From assembly GCF_018448785.1 (NCBI RefSeq), contig NZ_JAHCLU010000013.1, positions 105,325-169,324 of the forward strand: a stretch of DNA of 64,000 nucleotides. Reading direction: 5' to 3'. Below are positions 17,670 through 26,394 of this stretch, in pieces (the stretch's first letter is position 1; every line of letters begins with the position of its first letter). The notes under the pieces are model-generated. The model was not told where the DNA came from and searched no databases. It saw only the letters and a list, made by a program, of their open reading frames with translations. This stretch comes from Halomonas jincaotanensis. Lineage in GTDB: Bacteria > Pseudomonadota > Gammaproteobacteria > Pseudomonadales > Halomonadaceae. A program made the position numbers and the translations under genes.

Positions 17670-19608
17670 CGCTCCGACCCGGGCCCCCTGGCTGGCCGCA
17701 AGACGCTGGATATTCGCTCTGCTGGTGCTTGCGAGCACGGCATTTGGTGGCTGGGCGATGTTCGAGATCCTGCGCGTCAACGGCATCACCCCCTTGCAGG
17801 CGGTGGTGCTGGGCCTGTTCGTGATTACCTTTGGCTGGATCACGATCGCATTCTGGACGGCGATCATCGGTTTCGTGTTGCGACTGAGGCATCGTGATCC
17901 CTTGACCTTGTCGCGTGTCGCGCCCCCCGCCACGGCGCGGCACCTGGGGGAACACCGCACCGTGCTGGTGATGCCCATCTACAACGAGGATCCGATTCGG
18001 GTCGCCAACGGTCTGGAAAGCACCTGCCGCTCACTGCTCGAGCACCCCAATGCCAACGGGTTCGAGGCATTTGTGCTCAGCGATACCCAGGACGCCACGA
18101 TCGCCCGCCAGGAAGAGGCCGCCATCGCCGCCCTTCAGCAACGCCTCGCGCCGCACTTCACCGTTCACTATCGCCGACGCGAGAACAATCAGGGGCGCAA
18201 GGCCGGCAACCTGGCGGACTTCTGCCGCCACTGGGGCCGGCATTACGATTACATGATCGTGCTCGACGCCGACAGCATCATGGGTGGCCAGACCCTGGTT
18301 TCGCTGGTCGCCTCCATGCAGGCGAACGACCGGATCGGGCTGATACAGACGATTCCGATTCCCATCCGGTCGGATAGTGTGTTCGGTCGTTTCACGCAAC
18401 TCGCCGCTGCCTTGCACAGCCCGTTACTGGCGACCGGGCAGTGTTTCTGGCAGGGCGAAACCGTCAACTTCTGGGGCCATAACGCCATCATTCGCACCCA
18501 GGCCTTCATGGAAAGCTGCGGTTTGCCAGAGCTCCCGGGGCGCCCCCCGCTGGGTGGCGAAATCCTCAGCCACGATTTCGTCGAGGCGGCGCTGTTGCGT
18601 CGCAACGGCTGGGAAGTGCACCTGGATGTGCACGTCGACGAAAGCTATGAGGAAGTGCCCAGCAATATTCTCGATTTCGCCAAGCGCGATCGGCGCTGGA
18701 TCCAGGGCAACATGCAGCACTTGCGGCTGCTCGGGGTTCCCGGCCTCCACCCCATGAACCGTTTCCACTTCCTGTTCGGGGCCATGGCCTACCTGACCTC
18801 GCTGTTGTGGGCATTGATGCTGGTGGTGAGCACCGTTGACGCCATCGGCCGCGCCCAGGGAAGACACGACTTCTTCAGCGCCGGCTACCAGCTCTTTCCC
18901 GACTGGCCGATCTCGACGCCCGGCCTGATCATACCACTCATCGTGAGTACGGTGGTGCTGTTGCTGCTGCCGAAGATGCTGGGGTTCCTGCTGTCATTCA
19001 TCCAGCAGCCCGAGGCCTATGGTGGAAGGTTCAAGCTACTGTTGAGCACGCTGCTGGAAATTGCCATTGCCATCCTCATCGCCCCGCTCATGATGGCCTT
19101 TCACAGCCTGTTTATCCTGAGCGTGCTGAGCGGCCAAAAAGTCAGCTGGGATGCCCAGGTGCGCGAGGGGCGCTCCGTCCCCTGGAAGGACGCTATTCGC
19201 CACACCTGGGTCGCGACCCTGCTGGGGGCGGGCTGGGCCTACGCCACCTACTCACTGGCGCCGGTATTCTTCTGGTGGTTGTCTCCGGTCTGGATCGGCT
19301 TGATGCTGTCGGCACCGCTGGTCAAGCTCACCAGCAGCCTCACCCATGGCAAGCGGCTGCGGCGCCTCGGCCTATTGTGCGTACCCACGGAAGTCATGCC
19401 ATCGCCCTTGGTGCAAAATGTCCAGTTGGCTGCGCCGGATGATCATGGCGCCCGACTCAGGCCGCCGCCCACGCCGCTGCCGAGCGACATGCCCTTGCAA
19501 TCCTTTAGCGCCAAGCCAAGGGTATCGCGGCAAAGCGAACCGGGCACGCCTACTGCTGGCAAATCGTCGGGCAAGATCGATGCCTCCAACGACCATCATC
19601 TCAACTGA
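17641..19608 (+). CDS. opgH: glucans biosynthesis glucosyltransferase OpgH/MdoH
   Basis: A 655-residue inner-membrane GT2 enzyme that uses UDP-glucose to make the linear beta-1,2 glucan backbone. It is shorter than E. coli OpgH (about 850), lacking the long N-terminal cytoplasmic region. Two N-terminal helices (about 20-80) precede the catalytic domain with MPIYNEDPIRVANGLE, VLDADSIMGG, HDFVEAALLRRNGWEV and the RDRRWIQGNMQHLRLL motif matching QxxRW. Further helices lie at about 380-570. ATG 17641 or 17656 could be the start; both overlap the end of opgG. Regulation presumably follows osmolarity, but no operator is visible. Confidence 0.92.
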   Translation: MSGTPMSSASAPTRAPWLAARRWIFALLVLASTAFGGWAMFEILRVNGITPLQAVVLGLFVITFGWITIAFWTAIIGFVLRLRHRDPLTLSRVAPPATARHLGEHRTVLVMPIYNEDPIRVANGLESTCRSLLEHPNANGFEAFVLSDTQDATIARQEEAAIAALQQRLAPHFTVHYRRRENNQGRKAGNLADFCRHWGRHYDYMIVLDADSIMGGQTLVSLVASMQANDRIGLIQTIPIPIRSDSVFGRFTQLAAALHSPLLATGQCFWQGETVNFWGHNAIIRTQAFMESCGLPELPGRPPLGGEILSHDFVEAALLRRNGWEVHLDVHVDESYEEVPSNILDFAKRDRRWIQGNMQHLRLLGVPGLHPMNRFHFLFGAMAYLTSLLWALMLVVSTVDAIGRAQGRHDFFSAGYQLFPDWPISTPGLIIPLIVSTVVLLLLPKMLGFLLSFIQQPEAYGGRFKLLLSTLLEIAIAILIAPLMMAFHSLFILSVLSGQKVSWDAQVREGRSVPWKDAIRHTWVATLLGAGWAYATYSLAPVFFWWLSPVWIGLMLSAPLVKLTSSLTHGKRLRRLGLLCVPTEVMPSPLVQNVQLAAPDDHGARLRPPPTPLPSDMPLQSFSAKPRVSRQSEPGTPTAGKSSGKIDASNDHHLN

Positions 19609-19661
19609 GAATTCAGCCGAGTGATCTACTCACGTTCCATGCACCTCGATCCAGGAAGGCC

Positions 19662-20477
19662 ATGACCCGCGATCTCACTCCGCTGCACCACCGACTCAGC
19701 CGCGGGCTGGGCATGGCTCGCTCACTGATCATCTACTGGCGCCCGGGGCGCCAACGCGGGCTGAAACGACTCTATGCCGAGTTCGCGGGACCGGGCGACC
19801 TGGCCTTCGACGTGGGCGCCCATCTGGGAGACCGCACCGCGGCCTTTGCCGCCCTCGGCGCCCGTGTTGTCGCGCTGGAACCCCAACCCCACCTGTATCG
19901 CTGGCTGACCCGTCTGCTGGGTCGCCACCCCAGGGTCGCCCTGCTGCCCTGCGCCGCCGGCGCTCAGGTCGGCGAGGCGACCCTGGCCATGAGCCGCGCC
20001 ACTCCAACCGTCTCGACGCTGGCGACACATTGGCGTGAGTCCATCGGCCAGCACAATCAGGGCTTTCAAGCCGTGCGTTGGGAAGACGAGCTTCGCGTCC
20101 CCGTCACCTCACTCGACGCCTTGATTGCCGAGCATGGGCTGCCGCGCTTCTGCAAGATCGACGTCGAGGGTTTCGAGGATGAAGTGCTGGCCGGACTCAG
20201 CCAACCGGTGGAAGCTGTCTCGGTGGAATTCGTGGCCGGCAGCCTCGAGGTGGCCAAGCGCTGTATCACTCGCCTGACCGCACTTGGCGACTATCGCTTC
20301 AATGCCATTGCCGGCGAACAGCGCCGCTTCCTCTGGTCCGACTGGCGCTCGGCCGATAGCGCAAGCCACTGGCTTGCCGAGGGAGCGAGCGATCTCGCCT
20401 CCGGCGATCTCTATGCACGCCTGGCAAGCGCACCCTCTTTCTCGTCGCCTCGCCACCAACAGGAGCCCTCCCGATGA
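19662..20477 (+). CDS. FkbM family methyltransferase
   Basis: A 271-residue SAM-dependent methyltransferase. Motif I is DLAFDVGAHLGDRTAAFAALGARVVALEPQP, and the FkbM-specific C-terminal part reads LDALIAEHGLPRFCKIDVEGFEDEVLAGL. The family O-methylates sugars, polyketides or other small molecules; no substrate is evident. AGGA lies upstream of the ATG. It overlaps the creatininase gene by four bases (ATGA), which ties the two functionally. It follows opgH by 53 bp, so read-through from the glucan operon is possible. Confidence 0.88.
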   Translation: MTRDLTPLHHRLSRGLGMARSLIIYWRPGRQRGLKRLYAEFAGPGDLAFDVGAHLGDRTAAFAALGARVVALEPQPHLYRWLTRLLGRHPRVALLPCAAGAQVGEATLAMSRATPTVSTLATHWRESIGQHNQGFQAVRWEDELRVPVTSLDALIAEHGLPRFCKIDVEGFEDEVLAGLSQPVEAVSVEFVAGSLEVAKRCITRLTALGDYRFNAIAGEQRRFLWSDWRSADSASHWLAEGASDLASGDLYARLASAPSFSSPRHQQEPSR

Positions 20478-21292
20478 GCCGTGTTCCGACTCCGCTGCGA
20501 TTCCCGCGCTGGCAGGACCTTACCAGCCGGGAACTTTCGTCGTTGCCAAGCCAGAGCGTGGTGGTCATGGTAGTTGGCGCCATCGAGCAACATGGCGCCC
20601 ATCTGCCACTCTCGACCGACCTGGATATCGGTGAGGGCCTTCTCGCCGCAGCTCAAGGGCATCTACCCGCAGGCTTTCCGCTGGTCGTCCTGCCCCCCAT
20701 GGCCATCGGCGCCAGCGACGAGCATCTGAGTTTTCCGGGCACCCTGAGCCTGTCGCCGGAACTTGCCATCGCGACCTTGGAAGCTTACGGCGAGGCCGTT
20801 GCGCGAGCCGGGTTCCAACGCCTGGTACTGATCAACAGCCACGGCGGCAACAAGGCGGTGATGGATCTGGCTGCACTGCGACTGCGTCGTCGCCATGGCC
20901 TGCTGGTGGTCAAGCTGCATTACACGCGCATGCCGTTGCCGGATACCTTGGCCCCCGACGCGCTTCCCGTCGAAGAACTTCGCCACGGCCTGCACGGTGG
21001 CGCGTTGGAAACCGCCATCATGCGTTACCTGGCGCCAAGCAAGGTGCGCCTCGACCATCTGGCCGATGTGACGTCACGCGGTCAGACCATGGCGGCACAA
21101 GACATGCTGCTCGGGCCAGAGGGGGAAGCAAGCTTCGCCTGGCTGGCCGAGGACCTTCACCCGCTCGGGGTAGTGGGAAATGCACACCTGGGCACCCGCG
21201 AGTTGGGCGAGCAACTGGTGGCGAACTATGGCGAGCGGATCGCTCGCCTCTTGGTCGAGACCGCCGAGACATCTCTCGAACCCGTTCGCTGA
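20474..21292 (+). CDS. creatininase family amidohydrolase
   Basis: A 272-residue metalloenzyme of the creatininase fold. Metal ligands are in VVGAIEQHGAHLPLSTDLDIGEGLL (Glu-His-Asp), the glycine loop is LINSHGGNKAV and the second-shell glutamate is HGGALETAIM. The family hydrolyses cyclic or linear amides: creatininase, MftE in mycofactocin maturation, and archaeal ArfB, the deformylase of riboflavin/F420 synthesis. Its neighbour 57 bp away is a convergent GTP cyclohydrolase II gene, which makes an ArfB-like role attractive but unproven. It is coupled to the FkbM gene. Confidence 0.88.
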   Translation: MSRVPTPLRFPRWQDLTSRELSSLPSQSVVVMVVGAIEQHGAHLPLSTDLDIGEGLLAAAQGHLPAGFPLVVLPPMAIGASDEHLSFPGTLSLSPELAIATLEAYGEAVARAGFQRLVLINSHGGNKAVMDLAALRLRRRHGLLVVKLHYTRMPLPDTLAPDALPVEELRHGLHGGALETAIMRYLAPSKVRLDHLADVTSRGQTMAAQDMLLGPEGEASFAWLAEDLHPLGVVGNAHLGTRELGEQLVANYGERIARLLVETAETSLEPVR

Positions 21293-21349
21293 CGTTGCCT
21301 GTCGCTGAACTTTCAGCCCTCCAGGATAGTCTGTGGCCGACAGAGCCCA

Positions 21350-22486
21350 TCAACGGCTGCCGTCGGCCGGGCTGTCGAGCACCCCATCGAGCAGATGACC
21401 GGCGCGTTCCGCCTTGGCATTGAGGTAACGGCGGTTGTGGTCGTTGAGGCTGCCATAGAGCGCCTGACGCTCCACTACTTCTATTCCCCCTTCGGCGAGC
21501 GCCGCGATCTTGCCGGGATTGTTGGTCATCAGCTGAACGCGATGGATCCCGAGGGCGCCCAGCATGTCGACCGCAATGCCATAGCGGCGCTCGTCATCGC
21601 CGAAGCCGAGCACCTGGTCGGCATCCACCGTGTCCAACCCGGCGTCCTGCAGGGTATAGGCGCGCAGCTTGTTGGCAAGCCCGATGCCACGCCCCTCCTG
21701 AGCCAGGTAGAGAAGCACGCCGCCGCCCAGCGCTTCGATCTCGGCCACCGCGTTGCGCAGCTGATCGCCGCAATCGCAGCGCAGGCTACCGAACAGATCG
21801 CCCGTGAGGCAGGCCGAATGCAATCGCAGTGGCACCGCTTCCCCGACCTGGCCCGGATCGCCGATGACCACAGCCACATGCTCGCGCATGCCGTCCGGTT
21901 CCCGGAAGAGGATGAAGCGACAGTCGAACGCCTCGACCAGGGGAATCTTCGCCTCGCTCACGCGCTGGAGCATGCCGGTCGTGCCATCCAGGCAATGTTC
22001 GGCCTGATCGGCTGGCACGATGAGCAATGAACCGGCGGTGACCTCGGCCTCGATCGCGTCACGATGGGAAGCCTCGACTCTGGCCACCAGCGCCGAAGGT
22101 ATCAACAGGGCCCGACGCATCAGCACCAGGGCGGCCCGGTCGGCCTGACTTGCCGGTGTCAGCCGCGCCCGCCAGTCTGCCATCGATTCACGCCCCAGAC
22201 TCGCCTCGGGCGTGGCGCCAAAGGCCAGGGCCATCATGCGTCGGCATTCCAGCCCCGCCGGTAGCGGTAGCCGTGCCGGCGCCTTGGTCTCGGCTACACC
22301 GAGGACGCTCAATCGATGCCGGCTCAACACGAGCGCCGGCGTGCCACCAGCCTGCTCGGCAAGCCTTGCCGCTACCGCCTCTGGGGCGCTCTCGACAGCC
22401 TGGACCAGCACGCGCGTCTCGCCGGCACTGACCACTACCGGCAGCCCGCGGCGGAGATCGAAAATGGCGCGTTCCACTTGATGCAT
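21350..22486 (-). CDS. GTP cyclohydrolase II with extra N-terminal domain (RibA paralogue)
   Basis: A 378-residue protein. Residues about 180-370 are GTP cyclohydrolase II: zinc ligands Cys226, Cys237 and Cys239 in CLTGDLFGSLRCDC, LLYLAQEGRGIGLANKLRAY, and the C-terminal MTNNPGKIAALAEGGIEVVER. The first 175 residues are a separate domain, not recognisable as the DHBP synthase of RibBA. The usual HSECLTGD motif reads HSACLTGD (Ala225 in place of Glu). E. coli RibA is 196 residues. The ATG at 22486 follows AGGGAGAG; a longer open frame to 22765 lies antisense to the RibD-like gene. It is divergent from that gene and probably serves a dedicated pathway. Confidence 0.9.
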   Translation of the reverse strand: MHQVERAIFDLRRGLPVVVSAGETRVLVQAVESAPEAVAARLAEQAGGTPALVLSRHRLSVLGVAETKAPARLPLPAGLECRRMMALAFGATPEASLGRESMADWRARLTPASQADRAALVLMRRALLIPSALVARVEASHRDAIEAEVTAGSLLIVPADQAEHCLDGTTGMLQRVSEAKIPLVEAFDCRFILFREPDGMREHVAVVIGDPGQVGEAVPLRLHSACLTGDLFGSLRCDCGDQLRNAVAEIEALGGGVLLYLAQEGRGIGLANKLRAYTLQDAGLDTVDADQVLGFGDDERRYGIAVDMLGALGIHRVQLMTNNPGKIAALAEGGIEVVERQALYGSLNDHNRRYLNAKAERAGHLLDGVLDSPADGSR

Positions 22487-22538
22487 CGTTCTCTCCCTGT
22501 CGTTGCGAGCGTGGCTCGACTTGTCCTCGTGAACCGAA

Positions 22539-24347
22539 CTACGCATGATATGGCCTCCCTCTCGGCCCGGAGGCCTCATGGCCGCCAATGACGATCCCGT
22601 TGCCCTCGAAGCGGCGTGGCAGCGCCTGATGCAGGCCGCGGCGAACCGAGCTGCCGCATCGCCCATGACCGGGACCATCATCGACCCTGGCTCGGTGGCC
22701 AACAGTGAAGCAGCCCGTGAACTGTTCGACTGCCTCGCCCCGCTGGTCAGCCGAACGGGACGCATGGCCGTGGCCCAGCTCGGTCAGAGCCTCGATGGAC
22801 GCATCGCCACCGAGAGCGGTCATTCGCATTACATCAATGGGCTGGAAAGCCGCATTCACCTTCACCGGCTGCGCGCCCTGGTGGAGGCGGTCGTGGTGGG
22901 CGCCGGTACCGCCTGCGAGGACAACCCGCAGCTCACCGTGCGCCACGTGACAGGCCCCCAGCCGGTGCGCGTCATCCTCGACCCGAGTGGACGGGTGCCG
23001 GCCGATCTCCAGCTGTTTCATGACGGAGCGGCGCCGACCCTGCATCTGCATGGCGAAGACGTCGAGCCCGCCGGGCCGGTGGGGGCGCATGTCAGCCGCC
23101 AGACCCTGCCCCTGCGCGACGGTGGCTTCACCCCCGCCGCCGTACTCGACGCCCTGGCCCAGCGTGGCCTGATGCGAGTGCTGATCGAGGGTGGCGGCAT
23201 TACCGTGTCGCGCTTCCTCGAGGCCGGCGTGCTCGACCGACTGCATCTGATGGTCGCGCCACTGCTGATCGGCTCCGGACGCCCCGGCTTGGTCACGACA
23301 CCCATCGCGACGCTCAGCGAGGCGCTTCGTCCCGTAACTCGCACCTTCCGTTGCGGCGATGACACCCTCTTCGATCTGGATCTCACCCGTACCGGCGCCC
23401 CCTGAACCTTCATTTTGGACGGATCTGCCCCATTTCGCCTGCAGCAGACACATCGCTCCAGGTAACGCGGCAACCAGGATCAGCAGGCCGTATGCCATTG
23501 ATACCGCCACGCCCTGGGCCGGGGGTAGCCCGGCAAGGCCCCAGAAAAACGCCGCCGCCCCCTCACGCACGCCCCATCCGGCCACCGAAACTGGAATCAG
23601 CATCGCCAGGAGCACCGGAGGCACCAGCGCCAGTAGCGTGGTAAAGGGCAACGGCACACCGATTGCGCGCGCCGCAAAGACGAACACCAAGGCGTAGCTG
23701 ATCACCGCCAGCAGCGAGCCGAGTAGATGTTTCGGCCACACCGCGCTTGCCAACAGGCTCCGATGCAGGTCCGCTCCCAGCCCTTCGAGAAAACTGGGTG
23801 GACGACGAACCAGACGCCGCACCATCCAGCTAAGCGCCACCGCCATCGCTATCCCGCCGATGAGCCAACCGGGAGAGAAAAGCCTCGACAGCGCCTCGCC
23901 GAGCAAGCCGTGCCAGAGCGGGGAGAATCCCACTACCAGCAGCGTCAGTAATCCCATCGCCAGTTGCCCAGAGGCTCGCTCGATGATCACCGCGCGCCAG
24001 GCGCTGCCCTGCCGGCCGCTCGCCCGCGAATGACGCCAGGCCCGGGCGGCGTCCCCGGCCACGCCGCCAGGCAGCAGCTGGTTGAGAAACAAGGCCAGGT
24101 AATACTCGCGTATCGCGCGTCGCCAGCTCAGCGTTAGATCGAGAAGCCTCGCCGTCAGCCGCCAGCGCCAGGCGCTCAGCAGCAACGGCGGCAGCGTCAT
24201 CAAAAGGGCGAGCAACGCCCAGCCCGTCGACAGCGACTGCACCTCGGCGAAAATATCGGCGGGCTCCAGCCACCACCAGAGCCCCGCCAGCAGCAACAGG
24301 CCCGTGACCGGACGTAGACGTTGCCACCCAGAACCCCCGATGCTCAT
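22539..24347 (-). CDS. lysylphosphatidylglycerol-synthase/YbhN-like flippase, frame runs on antisense to the reductase gene
   Basis: Residues 1 to about 313 (24347 to about 23410) are a UPF0104/LPG-synthase-TM-type polytopic protein with about eight helices, including LNQLLPGGVAGDAARAWRHSR and PVLLAMLIPVSVAGWGVREGAAAFFWGLAGL, the family signature. Such proteins flip or export lipids or glycolipids. After LLQAKWGRSVQNEG the frame has no stop and continues for about 290 low-complexity residues antisense to the whole RibD-like gene until 22539. A TGA lies in another frame at about 23417, so one indel would give the normal length. The start overlaps the methyltransferase stop (ATGA) with GAGGAGG upstream. 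The C-terminal 290 residues are probably not a genuine domain. Confidence 0.75.
   Translation of the reverse strand: MSIGGSGWQRLRPVTGLLLLAGLWWWLEPADIFAEVQSLSTGWALLALLMTLPPLLLSAWRWRLTARLLDLTLSWRRAIREYYLALFLNQLLPGGVAGDAARAWRHSRASGRQGSAWRAVIIERASGQLAMGLLTLLVVGFSPLWHGLLGEALSRLFSPGWLIGGIAMAVALSWMVRRLVRRPPSFLEGLGADLHRSLLASAVWPKHLLGSLLAVISYALVFVFAARAIGVPLPFTTLLALVPPVLLAMLIPVSVAGWGVREGAAAFFWGLAGLPPAQGVAVSMAYGLLILVAALPGAMCLLQAKWGRSVQNEGSGGAGTGEIQIEEGVIAATEGASYGTKRLAERRDGCRDQAGASGADQQWRDHQMQSVEHAGLEEARHGNAATLDQHSHQATLGQGVEYGGGGEATVAQGQGLAADMRPHRPGGLDVFAMQMQGRRRSVMKQLEIGRHPSTRVEDDAHRLGACHVAHGELRVVLAGGTGAHHDRLHQGAQPVKVNAAFQPIDVMRMTALGGDASIEALTELGHGHASRSADQRGEAVEQFTGCFTVGHRARVDDGPGHGRCGSSVRRGLHQALPRRFEGNGIVIGGHEASGPRGRPYHA
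22578..23405 (+). CDS. RibD C-terminal-type (dihydrofolate reductase-fold) reductase
   Basis: A 275-residue protein. Residues about 1-65 are an unassigned N-terminal part. The rest is the RibD_C reductase fold: MAVAQLGQSLDGRIATESGHSHYINGLESRIHLHRLRALVEAVVVGAGTACEDNPQL, VRVILDPSGRVP, VLIEGGGITVSRFLEAGVLDRLHLMVAPLLIG. Such enzymes use NADPH to reduce the ribosyl side chain of an aminopyrimidine, or analogous pterin substrates. The deaminase half of bifunctional RibD is absent. ATG 22578 has GGAGG five to six bases ahead. It is divergent from the cyclohydrolase gene (91-bp gap), which would supply its substrate. The antisense frame belongs to the flippase ORF. Confidence 0.87.
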   Translation: MAANDDPVALEAAWQRLMQAAANRAAASPMTGTIIDPGSVANSEAARELFDCLAPLVSRTGRMAVAQLGQSLDGRIATESGHSHYINGLESRIHLHRLRALVEAVVVGAGTACEDNPQLTVRHVTGPQPVRVILDPSGRVPADLQLFHDGAAPTLHLHGEDVEPAGPVGAHVSRQTLPLRDGGFTPAAVLDALAQRGLMRVLIEGGGITVSRFLEAGVLDRLHLMVAPLLIGSGRPGLVTTPIATLSEALRPVTRTFRCGDDTLFDLDLTRTGAP

Positions 24348-25273
24348 TGCGCCTCCTCAGTCAGCGGCGGTAACGCCAACAGATCGAGGTGGCCCACGGT
24401 AATACCCAGCTCCCCCCTCTCCAGCTCCGCCAGGCGACGCTCGCGCCAGCGCAACAGTCTTCCCTTTTCGCTGGGTGCCTGGTCCAGGGCAGCCGCGAAC
24501 CAGCCATCGACCAGGGTCTTGGCCAGCGGCAGCATCTCGTCTTCGCCAGGCGACAGATACCAGGGCGTGGCGGCGCCTTGCGCCCGATAGCCGACGTCCT
24601 TCAAAAGGGTAGTGAGTACCGCCGGGGCTTCGCCGCCCAGGGCCTGTCCCAATCCCTTGTCGCGCAACTGATGCGTCTGGAACAGGGTACGCACGGCGGT
24701 GTCTTCGCCATCATCGAGACGCTCGCCGTCGGCATTCAGGAAGCCCCAGTCGCCGTCCACGCTCAGGGTGAACAGCATCGCCTGGCGGCGTTTGGCACAG
24801 GTGCGGATCAGGATCTCGGCCCATGAGCGTGACACCAGATCGAAGAGCGCCGAGGCGGCCACCAGATCTACATTGTCCAGCAAGGCGTGATCCACCGGCG
24901 CCAGATCACGGCAACAGGTTTCCACCGATAATCTCTCACCTCCCCCATCACGCAGCCGGGCCGCCTGATGGCGCGCCAGCGCCAGCAAGCCGGGGTCGTG
25001 GTCGATGAGCCGCCAGTGCTGGGGACCGGGCAAGCGCGGTGCCAGGAAACGCAGATTGCTGCCAGTGCCGCATCCCAGATCGAGGATGCGGTGCGGGCCG
25101 GCGCGAGAGGCCAGCCAGTCGGCGGCCAACCCGGTCAGGGTGTGGCTGCGCGAACGGGCATCGAGCGCTTCACGGCCTTCCAACCAGTCGGGAGTGAACA
25201 CCGCCTGAGGCGTCAGGCTCGGGGCCTGTGGATAGTCAAGCGCAGAGGGAGAATCGAGATGTTGGCTGCTCAT
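24344..25273 (-). CDS. class I SAM-dependent methyltransferase
   Basis: A 309-residue methyltransferase. Motif I is HRILDLGCGTGSNLRFLAPRL (about residues 65-85), followed by WRLIDHDPGLLALAR and VDLVAASALFDLVSRSW. The family position is generic, so the target could be a small molecule, glycan or lipid headgroup. CAAGGAGG precedes the ATG. Both ends overlap neighbours by four bases (flippase downstream, glycosyltransferase upstream), so it is an integral part of the pterin-like operon. Confidence 0.87.
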   Translation of the reverse strand: MSSQHLDSPSALDYPQAPSLTPQAVFTPDWLEGREALDARSRSHTLTGLAADWLASRAGPHRILDLGCGTGSNLRFLAPRLPGPQHWRLIDHDPGLLALARHQAARLRDGGGERLSVETCCRDLAPVDHALLDNVDLVAASALFDLVSRSWAEILIRTCAKRRQAMLFTLSVDGDWGFLNADGERLDDGEDTAVRTLFQTHQLRDKGLGQALGGEAPAVLTTLLKDVGYRAQGAATPWYLSPGEDEMLPLAKTLVDGWFAAALDQAPSEKGRLLRWRERRLAELERGELGITVGHLDLLALPPLTEEAQ

Positions 25274-26394
25274 CGATGAGCCTCCTTGTACGCCGCATCA
25301 TGGGCGGCTGTCGCCTGCGACGCGTGGATGTCATCAAGCGCCGCAATGAAACGCTTACCGGCCTGCTGCCAGTCGTCCAACGCCTCGCGGGCCTGGCGAG
25401 CACCGCGTCGCAGCCGGCGTCGCAGCGCGGCATCATCGAGCCAGTCGGCAAGTGCCTCTCCTAGCGCCTTCGTGTCGTCGGGTGGCACCGCGATTCCCGC
25501 ATGCGGCGGCAAGGTGTCACCCAGCGCGCCGCCGGTGGTGGTAATTACCGGCAAGCCGCGTGCCAGCGCTTCAGTGACCACCATCCCATAACCTTCGTAA
25601 TGCGATGGCAGCACGAAAAGCTCTGCGCGATGGTAAGCATCAGCAAGGCCATTGGCGTCGCGCTCGCCAAGCCACGCCAGGCGTGCGTCTAACCCCAAGC
25701 GCTGCGTCTGGGCAAGCAGCTTCGCGGCATGCGCTGGGTCGCGGCCGTGGCTACCGATCATCTCGCAGGTCCAGTCGCGATCGACGAGCTCGGCCAATGC
25801 CCCGACCAGCAGGTCGTGACCCTTGCGTGGCGTCAGGGTGGCCACGCATAACAATCGCCGGGGGCCAGGCGCCTCGAGATCCATGGCACTGGCAGCGAGT
25901 GGCGCCGGGTCGACGCCGGGCTCGACAACACGAATACGCTCGCTGGGCACCCGGTAGCGCGCCAGACCGCGGCCGGTATAAGGGCTGGTGACAATCACCC
26001 GTCGGGCCAGTGCCAGTGCGCGCGACTCGCTATCGAAGAGTCGTGCTCTCGTTGACGGTGTTAGCCCCGTCTCGTCGGCGAGCGGGTGATGCACCAGCGC
26101 CACAATTGCCAGGCGATCGGCGTGAGCCGCGATAATCTCCGGCATGCCCCCCATGGCCAGTCCGTCGATCACCACCCGAACGCCGTCGGGCAAGGCTGCC
26201 AGCGCCTGGCTCATGCTGGCGCGGGACTCGGCATCGGGCTCGGGAAAACGGCCGTCCAGGCCCTGCACCGTCACTTGCCACCCCCGGTTACGCAGCGCCG
26301 CGACGATACGGGCGTCATACACATAGCCGCCAGTCAGCTGGTCGGGGTCGCCGGCCACCAGAAGTGTCAGGTCCTGCCGCTGTGCTCGGGGCAT
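25270..26394 (-). CDS. glycosyltransferase family 4
   Basis: A 374-residue GT-B glycosyltransferase. The N-terminal acceptor domain begins DLTLLVAGDPDQLTGGYVYDARIVAALRNRGW. The C-terminal donor domain has LLCVATLTPRKGHDLLVGAL, the EX7E motif within HYEGYGMVVTEALARGLPVITT, and a C-terminal helix. It transfers a sugar from a nucleotide donor with retention. The start at 26394 follows GAAGGAG and overlaps the stop of the PTPS gene (TGATG). Its neighbours suggest a pterin, pyrimidine or lipid acceptor; pterin glycosyltransferases are known in cyanobacteria, but no specific similarity is claimed. Confidence 0.9.
   Translation of the reverse strand: MPRAQRQDLTLLVAGDPDQLTGGYVYDARIVAALRNRGWQVTVQGLDGRFPEPDAESRASMSQALAALPDGVRVVIDGLAMGGMPEIIAAHADRLAIVALVHHPLADETGLTPSTRARLFDSESRALALARRVIVTSPYTGRGLARYRVPSERIRVVEPGVDPAPLAASAMDLEAPGPRRLLCVATLTPRKGHDLLVGALAELVDRDWTCEMIGSHGRDPAHAAKLLAQTQRLGLDARLAWLGERDANGLADAYHRAELFVLPSHYEGYGMVVTEALARGLPVITTTGGALGDTLPPHAGIAVPPDDTKALGEALADWLDDAALRRRLRRGARQAREALDDWQQAGKRFIAALDDIHASQATAAHDAAYKEAHR

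Noticed and set aside
16677..17978. 433-aa reverse frame opposite opgG and the start of opgH
   Set aside because: Shadow of clear opgG/opgH genes on the plus strand.
22487..22765. N-terminal extension of the GTP cyclohydrolase to 471 aa
   Set aside because: The extra residues lie antisense to the divergent RibD-like gene and the ATG at 22486 has a good ribosome-binding site, so the shorter form is preferred.
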